Assembly (NCBI GenBank): GCA_950097015.1
Contig: CATNEN010000001.1
Coordinates: forward strand, 14,253,001-14,317,000
Length of the DNA: 64,000 bases
Direction: 5' to 3'
DNA from: Macrostomum hystrix
Taxonomy: Eukaryota > Platyhelminthes > Macrostomidae
Numbering within the stretch: position 1 is the first letter of the stretch; every line of letters begins with the position of its first letter. Below, piece after piece: positions 1-13,475 of the stretch. The notes beneath the pieces were generated by a model. That model was not told the origin of the DNA. It saw nothing but the letters and a program-made list of their open reading frames with translations, and made no database searches. The position numbers and the translations under genes are program-made.

Positions 1-3000
1 GCCAAGACTGTGACATGTTAGACAGGACTGTGACATGTTAGACAAGACTGTGACATGTTAGACAAGACTGTGACATGTTAGACAGGACTGTGACATGTTA
101 GACAAGACTGTGACATGTTAGTCAAGACTGTGACATACTAGGCAGGACTGTGACATGTTAGACAAGACTGTGACATGTTAGACAGGACTGTGCTATGTTA
201 GTCAAGACTGTGACATGTTAGACAGGACTGTGACATGTTAGACAAGACTGTGACATGTTAGTCAAGACTGTGACATACTAGACAGGACTGTGACATGTTA
301 GACAGGACTGTGACATGTTAGACAAGACTGTGACATGTTAGTCAAGACTGTGACATGTTAGACAAGACTGTGACATGTTAGTCAAGACTGTGACATGTTA
401 GACAGGACTGTGACATGTTAGACAAGACTGTGACATGTTAGACAAGACTGTGACATGTTAGACAAGACTGTGACATGTTAGCCAAGACTGTGACATGTTA
501 GACAGGACTGTGACATGTTAGACAAGACTGTGACATGTTAGACAGGACTGTGACATGTTAGACAAGACTGTGACATGTTAGACAAGACTGTGACATGTTA
601 GTCAAGACTGTGACATGTTAGACAAAACTGTGACATGTTAGTCAAGACTGTGACATGTTAGACAGGACGATGACATGTTAGACAGGACTGTGAAATGTTA
701 GTCAAGACTGTGACATGTTAGACAAAACTGTGACATGTTATTCAAGACTGTGACATGTTAGTCAAGACTGTGACATGTTAGACAAAACTGTGACATGTTA
801 GTCAAGACTGTGACATGTTAGACTGTGATATGTTAGACAGGACTGTGACACGTTAGACAGGACTGTGATATGTTAGACAGGACGATGACATGTTAGACAG
901 GACTGTGACATGTTAGATAGGACTGTGACATGTTAGACAGGACTGTGACATGTTAGATAGGACTGTGACATGTTAGATAGGACTGTGACATGTTAGACAG
1001 GACTGTGACATGTTAGATAGGACTGTGACATGTTAGATAGGACTGTGACATGTTAGACAGGACTGTGACATGTTAGACAGGACTGTGACATGTTAGATAG
1101 GACTGTGACATGTTAGACAGGACTGTGACATGTTAGACAGGACTGTGACATGTTAGACAAGACTGTGACATGTTAGACAAGACTGTGACATGTTAGACAA
1201 GACTGTGACATGTTAGCCAAGACTGTGACATGTTAGACAGGACTGTGACATGTTAGACAAGACTGTGACATGTTAGACAGGACTGTGACATGTTAGACAA
1301 GACTGTGACATGTTAGACAAGACTGTGCTATGTTAGTCAAGACTGTGATATGTTAGTCAAGACTGTGACATGTTAGACAGGACTGTGACATGTTAGTAAA
1401 GACTGTGACATGTTAGACAGGACTGTGACATGTTAGTCAAGACTGTGACATGTTATACAGGACTGTGACATGTTAGACAAGACTGTGACATGTTAGTCAA
1501 GACTGTGAGATGTTAGACAAGACTGTGACATGTTAGTCAAGACTGTGACATACTAGACAGGACTGTGACATGTTAGACAGGACTGTGACATGTTAGACAA
1601 GACTGTGACATGTTAGTCAAGACTGTGACATGTTAGACAAGACTGTGACATGTTAGTCAAGACTGTGACATGTTAGACAGGACTGTGACATGTTAGACAA
1701 GACTGTGACATGTTAGACAAGACTGTGACATGTTAGACAAGACTGTGACATGTTAGCCAAGACTGTGACATGTTAGACAGGACTGTGACATGTTAGACAA
1801 GACTGTGACATGTTAGACAGGACTGTGACATGTTAGACAAGACTGTGACATGTTAGACAAGACTGTGACATGTTAGTCAAGACTGTGACATGTTAGCCAA
1901 GACTGTGACATGTTAGACAGGACTGTGACATGTTAGACAAGACTGTGACATGTTAGACAAGACTGTGACATGTTAGACAGGACTGTGACATGTTAGACAA
2001 GACTGTGACATGTTAGTCAAGACTGTGACATACTAGGCAGGACTGTGACATGTTAGACAAGACTGTGACATGTTAGACAGGACTGTGCTATGTTAGTCAA
2101 GACTGTGACATGTTAGACAGGACTGTGACATGTTAGACAAGACTGTGACATGTTAGTCAAGACTGTGACATACTAGACAGGACTGTGACATGTTAGACAG
2201 GACTGTGACATGTTAGACAAGACTGTGACATGTTAGTCAAGACTGTGACATGTTAGACAAGACTGTGACATGTTAGTCAAGACTGTGACATGTTAGACAG
2301 GACTGTGACATGTTAGACAAGACTGTGACATGTTAGACAAGACTGTGACATGTTAGACAAGACTGTGACATGTTAGCCAAGACTGTGACATGTTAGACAG
2401 GACTGTGACATGTTAGACAAGACTGTGACATGTTAGACAGGACTGTGACATGTTAGACAAGACTGTGACATGTTAGACAAGACTGTGACATGTTAGTCAA
2501 GACTGTGACATGTTAGACAAAACTGTGACATGTTAGTCAAGACTGTGACATGTTAGACAGGACGATGACATGTTAGACAGGACTGTGAAATGTTAGTCAA
2601 GACTGTGACATGTTAGACAAAACTGTGACATGTTATTCAAGACTGTGACATGTTAGTCAAGACTGTGACATGTTAGACAAAACTGTGACATGTTAGTCAA
2701 GACTGTGACATGTTAGACTGTGATATGTTAGACAGGACTGTGACACGTTAGACAGGACTGTGATATGTTAGACAGGACGATGACATGTTAGACAGGACTG
2801 TGACATGTTAGATAGGACTGTGACATGTTAGACAGGACTGTGACATGTTAGATAGGACTGTGACATGTTAGATAGGACTGTGACATGTTAGACAGGACTG
2901 TGACATGTTAGATAGGACTGTGACATGTTAGATAGGACTGTGACATGTTAGACAGGACTGTGACATGTTAGACAGGACTGTGACATGTTAGATAGGACTG

Positions 3001-6000
3001 TGACATGTTAGACAGGACTGTGACATGTTAGACAGGACTGTGACATGTTAGACAAGACTGTGACATGTTAGACAAGACTGTGACATGTTAGACAAGACTG
3101 TGACATGTTAGCCAAGACTGTGACATGTTAGACAGGACTGTGACATGTTAGACAAGACTGTGACATGTTAGACAGGACTGTGACATGTTAGACAAGACTG
3201 TGACATGTTAGACAAGACTGTGCTATGTTAGTCAAGACTGTGATATGTTAGTCAAGACTGTGACATGTTAGACAGGACTGTGACATGTTAGTAAAGACTG
3301 TGACATGTTAGACAGGACTGTGACATGTTAGTCAAGACTGTGACATGTTATACAGGACTGTGACATGTTAGACAAGACTGTGACATGTTAGTCAAGACTG
3401 TGAGATGTTAGACAAGACTGTGACATGTTAGTCAAGACTGTGACATACTAGACAGGACTGTGACATGTTAGACAGGACTGTGACATGTTAGACAAGACTG
3501 TGACATGTTAGTCAAGACTGTGACATGTTAGACAAGACTGTGACATGTTAGTCAAGACTGTGACATGTTAGACAGGACTGTGACATGTTAGACAAGACTG
3601 TGACATGTTAGACAAGACTGTGACATGTTAGACAAGACTGTGACATGTTAGCCAAGACTGTGACATGTTAGACAGGACTGTGACATGTTAGACAAGACTG
3701 TGACATGTTAGACAGGACTGTGACATGTTAGACAAGACTGTGACATGTTAGACAAGACTGTGACATGTTAGTCAAGACTGTGACATGTTAGACAAAACTG
3801 TGACATGTTAGTCAAGACTGTGACATGTTAGACAGGACGATGACATGTTAGACAGGACTGTGAAATGTTAGTCAAGACTGTGACATGTTAGACAAAACTG
3901 TGACATGTTATTCAAGACTGTGACATGTTAGTCAAGACTGTGACATGTTAGACAAAACTGTGACATGTTAGTCAAGACTGTGACATGTTAGACTGTGATA
4001 TGTTAGACAGGACTGTGACACGTTAGACAGGACTGTGATATGTTAGACAGGACGATGACATGTTAGACAGGACTGTGACATGTTAGATAGGACTGTGACA
4101 TGTTAGACAGGACTGTGACATGTTAGACAGGACTGTGACATGTTAGATAGGACTGTGACATGTTAGACAGGACTGTGACATGTTAGATAGGACTGTGACA
4201 TGTTAGATAGGACTGTGACATGTTAGACAGGACTGTGACATGTTAGATAGGACTGTGACATGTTAGATAGGACTGTGACATGTTAGACAAGACTGTGACA
4301 TGTTAGACAAGACTGTGCTATGTTAGACAAGACTGTGACATGTTAGACAAGACTGTGACATGTTAGACAAGACTGTGACATGTTAGCCAAGACTGTGACA
4401 TGTTAGACAGGACTGTGACATGTTAGACAAGACTGTGACATGTTAGACAGGACTGTGACATGTTAGACAAGACTGTGACATGTTAGACAAGACTGTGCTA
4501 TGTTAGTCAAGACTGTGATATGTTAGTCAAGACTGTGACATGTTAGACAGGACTGTGACATGTTAGTAAAGACTGTGACATGTTAGACAGGACTGTGACA
4601 TGTTAGTCAAGACTGTGACATGTTATACAGGACTGTGACATGTTAGACAAGACTGTGACATGTTAGTCAAGACTGTGAGATGTTAGACAAAACTGTGACA
4701 TGTTAGACAAGACTGTGACATGTTAGCCAAGACTGTGACATGTTAGACAGGACTGTGACATGTTAGACAAGACTGTGACATGTTAGACAAGACTGTGACA
4801 TGTTAGACAGGACTGTGACATGTTAGACAAGACTGTGACATGTTAGTCAAGACTGTGACATGTTAGACAGGACTGTGACATGTTAGACAAGACTGTGACA
4901 TGTTAGACAAGACTGTGACATGTTAGTCAAGACTGTGACATGTTAGACAAAACTGTGACATGTTAGTCAAGACTGTGACATGTTAGACAGGACGATGACA
5001 TGTTAGACAGGACTGTGAAATGTTAGTCAAGACTGTGACATGTTAGACAAAACTGTGACATGTTATTCAAGACTGTGACATGTTAGTCAAGACTGTGACA
5101 TGTTAGACAAAACTGTGACATGTTAGTCAAGACTGTGACATGTTAGACTGTGATATGTTAGACAGGACTGTGACACGTTAGACAGGACTGTGATATGTTA
5201 GACAGGACGATGACATGTTAGACAGGACTGTGACATGTTAGATAGGACTGTGACATGTTAGACAGGACTGTGACATGTTAGATAGGACTGTGACATGTTA
5301 GATAGGACTGTGACATGTTAGACAGGACTGTGACATGTTAGATAGGACTGTGACATGTTAGATAGGACTGTGACATGTTAGACAGGACTGTGACATGTTA
5401 GACAGGACTGTGACATGTTAGATAGGACTGTGACATGTTAGACAGGACTGTGACATGTTAGACAGGACTGTGACATGTTAGACAAGACTGTGACATGTTA
5501 GACAAGACTGTGACATGTTAGACAAGACTGTGACATGTTAGCCAAGACTGTGACATGTTAGACAGGACTGTGACATGTTAGACAAGACTGTGACATGTTA
5601 GACAGGACTGTGACATGTTAGACAAGACTGTGACATGTTAGACAAGACTGTGACATGTTAGTCAAGACTGTGACATGTTAGACAAAACTGTGACATGTTA
5701 GTCAAGACTGTGACATGTTAGACTGTGATATGTTAGACAGGACTGTGACACGTTAGACAGGACTGTGATATGTTAGACAGGACGATGACATGTTAGACAG
5801 GACTGTGACATGTTAGATAGGACTGTGACATGTTAGACAGGACTGTGACATGTTAGATAGGACTGTGACATGTTAGATAGGACTGTGACATGTTAGACAG
5901 GACTGTGACATGTTAGATAGGACTGTGACATGTTAGATAGGACTGTGACATGTTAGACAAGACTGTGACATGTTAGACAAGACTGTGCTATGTTAGTCAA

Positions 6001-7690
6001 GACTGTGATATGTTAGTCAAGACTGTGACATGTTAGACAGGACTGTGACATGTTAGTAAAGACTGTGACATGTTAGACAGGACTGTGACATGTTAGTCAA
6101 GACTGTGACATGTTATACAGGACTGTGACATGTTAGACAAGACTGTGACATGTTAGTCAAGACTGTGAGATGTTAGACAAAACTGTGACATGTTAGACAA
6201 GACTGTGACATGTTAGCCAAGACTGTGACATGTTAGACAGGACTGTGACATGTTAGACAAGACTGTGACATGTTAGACAAGACTGTGACATGTTAGACAG
6301 GACTGTGACATGTTAGACAAGACTGTGACATGTTAGTCAAGACTGTGACATGTTAGACAGGACTGTGACATGTTAGACAAGACTGTGACATGTTAGACAA
6401 GACTGTGACATGTTAGACAAGACTGTGACATGTTAGCCAAGACTGTGACATGTTAGACAGGACTGTGACATGTTAGACAAGACTGTGACATGTTAGACAG
6501 GACTGTGACATGTTAGACAAGACTGTGACATGTTAGACAAGACTGTGACATGTTAGTCAAGACTGTGACATGTTAGACAAAACTGTGACATGTTAGTCAA
6601 GACTGTGACATGTTAGACAGGACGATGACATGTTAGACAGGACTGTGAAATGTTAGTCAAGACTGTGACACGTTAGACAAAACTGTGACATGTTATTCAA
6701 GACTGTGACATGTTAGTCAAGACTGTGACATGTTAGACAAAACTGTGACATGTTAGTCAAGACTGTGACATGTTAGACTGTGATATGTTAGACAGGACTG
6801 TGACACGTTAGACAGGACTGTGATATGTTAGACAGGACGATGACATGTTAGACAGGACTGTGACATGTTAGATAGGACTGTGACATGTTAGACAGGACTG
6901 TGACATGTTAGATAGGACTGTGACATGTTAGATAGGACTGTGACATGTTAGACAGGACTGTGACATGTTAGATAGGACTGTGACATGTTAGATAGGACTG
7001 TGACATGTTAGACAGGACTGTGACATGTTAGACAGGACTGTGACATGTTAGATAGGACTGTGACATGTTAGACAGGACTGTGACATGTTAGACAGGACTG
7101 TGACATGTTAGACAAGACTGTGACATGTTAGACAAGACTGTGACATGTTAGACAAGACTGTGACATGTTAGCCAAGACTGTGACATGTTAGACAGGACTG
7201 TGACATGTTAGACAAGACTGTGACATGTTAGACAGGACTGTGACATGTTAGACAAGACTGTGACATGTTAGACAAGACTGTGACATGTTAGTCAAGACTG
7301 TGACATGTTAGACAAAACTGTGACATGTTAGTCAAGACTGTGACATGTTAGACTGTGATATGTTAGACAGGACTGTGACACGTTAGACAGGACTGTGATA
7401 TGTTAGACAGGACGATGACATGTTAGACAGGACTGTGACATGTTAGATAGGACTGTGACATGTTAGATAGGACTGTGACATGTTAGACAGGACTGTGACA
7501 TGTTAGATAGGACTGTGACATGTTAGATAGGACTGTGACATGTTAGACAGGACTGTGACATGTTAGATAGGACTGTGACATGTTAGACAGGACTGTGACA
7601 TGTTAGACAGGACTGTGACATGTTAGATAGGACTGTGACATGTTAGACAGGACTGTGACATGTTAGACAGGACGATGACATGTTAGACGA
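1..7690. repeat. 20-bp satellite array (T1) with higher-order structure
   Basis: About 380 head-to-tail copies of a 20-bp unit, typically gacaagactgtgacatgtta, with variants gacagg, gtcaag, gccaag and gatagg at the unit start. The array starts before the window. Units of only 15 bp, beginning gactgtgata, occur at 821, 2716, 3991, 5146, 5721, 6776 and 7351. They mark higher-order blocks, and every spacing between them is 20n+15. The array ends within a few bases of the splice donor of a CFAP300 exon (donor 7690-7695, minus strand), so it appears to fill that gene's next intron. Confidence 0.98.
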
Positions 7691-7695
7691 CTCAC

Positions 7696-10600
7696 CCTTG
7701 CCACAACCTTGTAGACATGGGAGATCACCTGCAGCTTCTTTGTATCCGAGTCCTTTTGAACGCTGAAATTTTATAAGTTCCTGCTAGATTAACCCGACTG
7801 AGCGGTAAAAGAGACAAAATAGAGAATTACTGAATCTAACAACAAGGTATGTGAATTTTTAGAGTTAGGATGTCTAACAGTCAGTTTAAGATGTCTAACA
7901 GGTAAAGTTTGGGATGTCGAATGGGTAATTTTGGCTGTCTAACAGGTAATTTTGGCTGTCTAACAGGCAAGTTTGGCTGTCTAACAGGCAAGTTTGGCTG
8001 CCTAACATGTAAGTTTGGCTGTCTAACAGGTAATTTTGGCTGTCTAACAGGTAAGTTTGGGATGTCTAACAGGTAAGTTTGGCTGTCTAACAGGTAATTT
8101 TGGCTGTCTAACAGGTAAGTTTTTGATGTCTAACAGGTAAGTTTGGATGTCTAACAGGTAAGTTTGGATGTCTAACAGTCAGTTTAAGATGTCTAACAGG
8201 TAAAGTTTGGGATGTCGAATGGGTAATTTTGGCTGTCTAACAGGTAATTTTGGCTGTCTAACAGGCAAGTTTGGCTGTCTAACAGGTAATTTTGGCTGTC
8301 TAACAGGTAAGTTTTTGATGTCTAACAGGTAAGTTTGGATGTCTAACAGGTAAGTTTGGGATGTCTAACAGGTAAGTTTGGATGTCTAACAGGTAAGTTT
8401 GGGATGTCTAACAGGTAAGTTTGGATGTCTAACAGGTAAGTTTGGATGTCTAACAGGTAAGTTTTGGATGTCTAACAGGTAAGTTTGGATGTCTAACAGG
8501 TAAAGTTTGTGATGTCTAACGGGTAATTTTGGCTGTCTAACAGGTAATTTTGGCTGTCTAACAGGTAAGTTTGGGATGTCTAACAGGTAAAGTTTGGAAT
8601 GTTTAACAGGTTGTTATGTTCCAACAATCTTTCTTAAGCTCACGTGACGAGGTCCTTGTACACAGCCTTTGCAATGTCCAGGTAGGGGTGAATGGAATCT
8701 TCAAATTGGCACAGTCGACCGCCTATCGAAAAGTGCATCAACAGGCGAAACAGAAATTCGTTGCGCTCAGATTCGTCGTACAAAAGATAGGCCTCGCTAT
8801 CTTCATTCAGTAGCATCTGAAATAGCAGTGATGTGCTGATTGCACTACTCAGCAGTAGGATAACGATAGTAGTGTGAGACTGGTGGTTAGTTTTTTGTAG
8901 ATTTTAATGGAATCGGATAATAATTTTGATTTAAACAGATCGGATTCTAAGAATTGGGATTAAAAATGGGTTTTTAGTATTGGGATTCTTATTTGGATTT
9001 CAAATGTTTGGATTGAAGAAATTCGACTTACAGTATACTCGACCAGGGACTTTTATATACGGGATTAGGATTTTGATCAGGGATCGGAAAATTTATTTAA
9101 CACTCGTGCCAAAGAGAGAAACCAAACCAGCACTGCGGGCCGCATTGACTGTAGAGAAATGAGACAGGGGTAAGATGAGAAACGGGTGACATGAGACACG
9201 GGAGAGATGAAACACGGAAAATATGAAACAGGGTGAGATGAGACAGAAGTGAGATGAGACAGGGGAGAGATAAGACAGGGGAGAGATAAGACAGGATGGA
9301 GATGAGACGGAAGAGATGAGACAGGGATTAGATTAGGCAGGCGAAAGATGTTGAGATTAGAAAGGGGAGATGAAACAGGGGTGAGATTAGACTGGACAGA
9401 TGAGACACGGGAGAGATGAGAGACAGGAGAGATGAGCCACGGGAGAGAATAGACACGGGTGAGATAAGACTGGGGACAGATGAGACGGGAGAGATGAGAC
9501 ACGGGAAAGATGAGACACGGGAGAGATGAGACAGGGGTGAGATGAGACAGGGGTGAGATAAGAGACGGTAGAGATGAGATTGCATAGTTGTTGTACCCCT
9601 AACGGGCCGAATTTTAGAGCTCCGATGGCAGCATTCAACTCATGAGGTTGCCTACCCTTTTTTAGTTTTTACGATCTAAATTTTAATTCTGCATTGGATT
9701 CAGCAGCATTCATCACCTGTCTCAAATTGTCGCCAATCTGCACTTCATCAATCCACTCGTCGAAGCAGCGCTTGATCTGGCCATCATCGCGAATGACTTC
9801 GCCAGTCAGTCGACTGAACAGGTCCATTGTGGTTTGGGTGCAGGGCACTGACTCAATGGACACACTGGCGGCTTTCTCACCTGTCAAAGTTTGTGTGATT
9901 GTCAATCAATTGCTAATCAATTTACTTAAAGTTGTCAAATATAAATGCTGCTTCTTTGTTTAAAAAAACTGACTTTTTTTAGTTTAAAGACATTCTATTC
10001 AGTCTTTCAGATATTTTAACTGTTAGACAGCTATATTTTACCTGTTAGACAAAACTGTGACATGTTAGTCAATGTCAATTGACTATATTATACCTGTTAG
10101 ACAGCTATATTATACCTGTTAGACAGCTATATTATACCTGTTAGACAGCTATATTATACCTGTTAGACAGCTATATTAGACAGCTATATTATACCTGTTA
10201 GACAGCTATTAAATCTGTTAGACAGCAATTACATCTGTTAGACAGCTATTACATCTGTTAGACAGCTATTGCATCTGTTAGACTGCTAAATTGCATCTGT
10301 TAGACAGCTAAATTGCATCTGTTAGACTGTTATTATTATACCTGTTAGACAGCTAATTATACATGGTAGACAGCTTTCCAACCTGTTATACTGCAAAAAT
10401 AAGTGTTAGACAGCTATTATACCTGTTAGACAGCTATTTTAGTGTTAGATAGGAAAAATGATTTCCATTTAAATAATTTTAACCGTTAGACAGCTCAGTT
10501 TCCTGTCCAATACAAAATAAAAACAGGAAAACTCACGCAGAATGACTGGCTCGCCAGTCTTATCTGAAGCAGTGCTCAGATGAGACACAACTGTGGCATC

Positions 10601-11431
10601 CTTAAAAAAGTCCTCAATGAATTCTTTGGCAGAGTGTGGCTTGAAATGGCAGTCAAAGGAGAAACACTGACAGAAGATCCTACCCTTCATGGACCTGCAT
10701 TAGGAGAATGGTGTTTAAAACATGCAAGTTTGCTGCCAAGATAGATAATAGGCCCTAATGACAAAACAAATTAAAATGATAAAATAAGAATTTGAGTGAC
10801 ATCTAAAAGTTTAAATCACTTGGTATTTTTACAATAGCTAGAAAACCCTATGGCTTTAAGTCTCTTAAAAAATACAGAATGCTGCCACTTCAAAGCTGTT
10901 TTAATCAAGCTAAAATTATAATATCTTATAAGTTTAATAAGTTCGAAAGGGTTTTCTTATAGTTTATGAACAGCTGATTCTTAAATTTAAAAAATTAATT
11001 AAAAAAGCAACCAGAAAATAACTTCTATATGGTCATAAACTAAATCTAGAATTGCTAAGCTTACTTACCTGGGTTAACTTAGTGAGCTACAGAAAACAAA
11101 TACACATGAGTAGTAGTAGTAGTATAACTTTTAATGTAGCTAAATAAACGCATAATCCAATGTTGATGGTTTTTTAGCTTCACAATAAAAATATTTTTAA
11201 TGGTAAATCTGTAATCTGAAGGGCGCGAAGATACGAATTTCATTTGTGACATTAAATAGTAATCATATTTTAAGACAAATTACACTTTGATATTAGCGTC
11301 TATGAAACTTACCACTTCATTAAAGAATCTTTGAATTCTTTACTTTGTGTGAGACAAGACTGCTTTCCAGCAAGGAACTGAAAATTACGCTTTTGTGACT
11401 CATCCGAGTTGTTTATCTTAACGTTCTGCAT
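7696..11431 (-). CDS. CFAP300: CFAP300 (C11orf70-like) ciliary protein, five exons, 3' end beyond window
   Basis: Cytoplasmic factor for assembly and transport of axonemal dynein arms in motile cilia (family knowledge). Exons on the minus strand in coding order: 11313-11431, 10537-10694, 9717-9880, 8644-8816, 7696-7762. All have GT-AG borders and phases that join exactly (119, 158, 164, 173, 67 nt; 227 codons). Recognisable segments in order are KWSMKGRIF across junction 1, FFKDATVVSHL, VPCTQTTMDLF, IRDDGQIKRCFDEW, NEFLFRLLMHFSIGGRLCQF, SIHPYLDIAKAVYKDLV and TKKLQVISHVYKVVA, matching CFAP300 in order and spacing. By comparison with a family length of about 270 residues, some 45 C-terminal residues are missing and should lie beyond the T1 array. 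The start ATG at 11429-11431 follows a TTTTCAG acceptor-like site by 2 nt. The symbol rests on remembered similarity. Confidence 0.92.
7868..8612. repeat. ~21-bp minisatellite (T2) in CFAP300 intron 4
   Basis: About 35 imperfect units built on gtctaacaggtaagtttgg or gtctaacaggtaattttggc, within intron 7763-8643. On the plus strand, antisense to CFAP300, many units contain CAG|GTAAGT, the consensus 5' splice site. The reverse complement shares the core acctgttagacagc with the array at 10016-10500, but in opposite orientation. Confidence 0.95.
9078..9662. mobile_element. hAT-like non-autonomous element (MITE) with internal minisatellite, copy 1
   Basis: The left end, cagggatcggaaaattt at 9078, and the right end, gttgcctaccctttt at about 9648-9662, are degenerate versions of the inverted ends of the copy at 27250-27694. 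Both copies share gcgggccgcattgactgt just inside the left end (here about 9137-9154). The middle (about 9160-9580) is a purine-rich minisatellite of the type gatgagacacgggaga. The element sits in CFAP300 intron 3 and has no coding capacity. Classification as hAT rests on the CAGNGGTCGGCAAA-type terminus and is inferred. Confidence 0.65.
10016..10500. repeat. ~22-bp minisatellite (T3) in CFAP300 intron 2
   Basis: Roughly 20 units of acctgttagacagctatatt, variably shortened, in intron 9881-10536. At about 10044-10070 one unit is instead gacaaaactgtgacatgtta followed by gtcaa, which is a T1 satellite unit in the same orientation as the array at 1-7690. This ties T3 and T1 by descent. Confidence 0.93.
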
Positions 11432-11433
11432 TA

Positions 11434-11436
11434 CTG
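11434..11436 (-). promoter_or_regulatory. Splice acceptor 2 nt before CFAP300 start codon
   Basis: On the minus strand ACATTTTCAG precedes TA-ATG. This may be the 3' splice site of a 5'UTR intron or a spliced-leader trans-splice site. Only the motif is seen. Confidence 0.4.
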
Positions 11437-12510
11437 AAAATGTTTAAAGTTGTGTTTCTGTAGATGAGATAAATTACAAAGCTAAAAACTGCTTAACTCA
11501 AATACTTCGAGTATCGAATGAAAATATGTCAATTTAAAATTTAGAATATAATCTTAACAAAAAAGCATCACTGTGGCGTAAAAATTGCTGTTAAAAGTTA
11601 ATTTCATTCTACTTAATTTCTAACAAAAATATTAATAAAGATGAGACATCTTTAAACTGTTGTACTACATTAGTCGTTTTCAAAAACTTTTAAACACTAC
11701 TTCTAGACGTGTAGTTCGTCGCTAGTACTCGCATACGGCATATGTTTCTAAGGGCTTCTATTGTGTGGTTGAATGCAGGATTGATAGGCATTTAATCGAA
11801 ATTGAAACATGTACGTAAAAGCAAGGAGAAAAAACATTAGCTTTTTATTTGACATGTCTTTTCGGAACTGTATTCCGAACCTGAGTCCTACCATGAAAAG
11901 CTAATAAGATGGTATAGTAATAATAAGATAGCCATTTGTTGGTCCGGTTATAAACCGATTAGAAATATCCTATCGTTAAGCTCGAAATTACTGGCTATTG
12001 TGACCTGTCGTTGGTTCTCCAAAAACTTATCCTAAGAATTAGGGGCAAGAATTGCATTATCCAACCGCCACCTCCACTCTTAAGGTGGCACGTGGAGTTT
12101 CAGAGCAATTTTTGCTGAAGGCTTTTAATTAAGCATATTTGTTTTCCCGGTTAATGCAGAAATTTTAGAAAATATTTGCTGAACTGTATATAGGTTATTA
12201 GCACATCGCTGTGGAATGTGCCACTACACAAACAATTTTGCTTAGAGTTATAGGCACGGAAGATAGAATTACGAAAATCAAACAAATAAGGTGACCAAAC
12301 CAATTCAAAACTAATTAGTGTAGGTGATGTGCAAAGATACCCGACTGTGAATTGAGATAAGAGATTTAGCACCCGCGATAAGCATTTTATATACTCTTAA
12401 ATTAAGTTAGGTAGTAGATAAACACAGGGGAAATGTAAAATAAACATTTTCTAACCAGCTGTTTCATATCTCTATCAATAAATTAAATCAACATTTACAC
12501 TTTTGCCTTA
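11437..12510. other. AT-rich non-coding stretch upstream of CFAP300
   Basis: No convincing exon, RNA gene or array is visible. The short open frames lack similarity and codon character. It probably includes the CFAP300 promoter, but no clear TATA or other element stands out. Confidence 0.5.
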
Positions 12511-12792
12511 TCGGATGGAGTGGTGTACAGCGATAACAGTCCGATTCCCGCACCAAGGTCACTGAGCTCGAATCCGCAGCGGGGCATTCTTTTGGGGCGC
12601 AGTCGTGGAGAGAAGGCTTGGGGGGCTTGTCGTGAGAATTGTACCTTTGAGGGCACAGTGAGAGTGTACACTGTCTGACGATGAGAAAGTCAGGGCAGAT
12701 GTACGCTCCTGTGTGTGCCTGCGTACGGTATCTGTGTGCGTGTATGCTCAGGAATCAGCGAAATAGGCAGAATCACCTCCACGCTGGTTGCG
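12511..12792 (+). mobile_element. tRNA-derived SINE, family 1
   Basis: The Pol III B-box region gagctcgaatccg lies near the 5' end, followed by the family body: ggagagaaggcttgggg, cttgtcgtg, ggcacagtgagagtgtacac, gatgagaaagtcagggcaga and gtgtgtgcctgcg. The same order recurs in about nine other copies in this window. Better copies have an A-box, tggcaaagcgg. Confidence 0.85.
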
Positions 12793-13475
12793 TAAGAGCC
12801 AGCTATCTTAATTATTTTATTAAAATCTAAAGTAAGTAAAAATAGAAATAAAGAGCTCTCGTTGAGTTTGTGTTTCTGTTTTCATAACTGAATCTTTATT
12901 GAAAGCCAACAGAACGCAACGAAGTTAAATAGCATGATGCATTTAAACAAACTGCCAAATAATTTTTTTTTGCTTTATCAACTGCTTTTTCTAGGAAATT
13001 AAAACGCATCAGTACAAAATCGATCACAAGTAGGGTATTAAAACAAAGCACCACAGACTTTTAATCTTCATTGGTACACTCGTACATTGGTACAAAATTA
13101 GCATTTTACTGATAATTTTTTAAATAAAAAGCTGAAAGCACAATAACAATTTATTAAGCATAGAAAATTGGGAGGCTAAAAACAGAAGGTTGGACAACTC
13201 AGTTTGGCCACCCGAGTTCATCGCGGCATCAGTCAGGTGTAGTATCATGTACTTCAGTCGTATATGAGTACTATTATTAACTCAGTACACACACGGAGGT
13301 AAAACACATCGAACACACTCATGTTCGCCACAATTTTACATTCCTCCAGAGTCATTTTAGTTGAAAAAAACATTTTAACTACTAATGGGGATAAAACAAA
13401 GAATCATTGCTACATTTTTGTTATAAGTACAATATGAAAAAATACTTTGCTGGGCAAGCATCAGGTGGTCAGTCC
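12793..13475. other. 3' flank of the achaete-scute-like gene
   Basis: AT-rich and without coding signals. On the minus strand an AATAAA (complement of tttatt at 13150-13155) lies about 320 bp after the bHLH gene's stop and could be its polyadenylation signal. Confidence 0.35.

Noticed and set aside
1-7690. CRISPR array
   Set aside because: Units follow each other without spacers and the setting is eukaryotic. This is a satellite.
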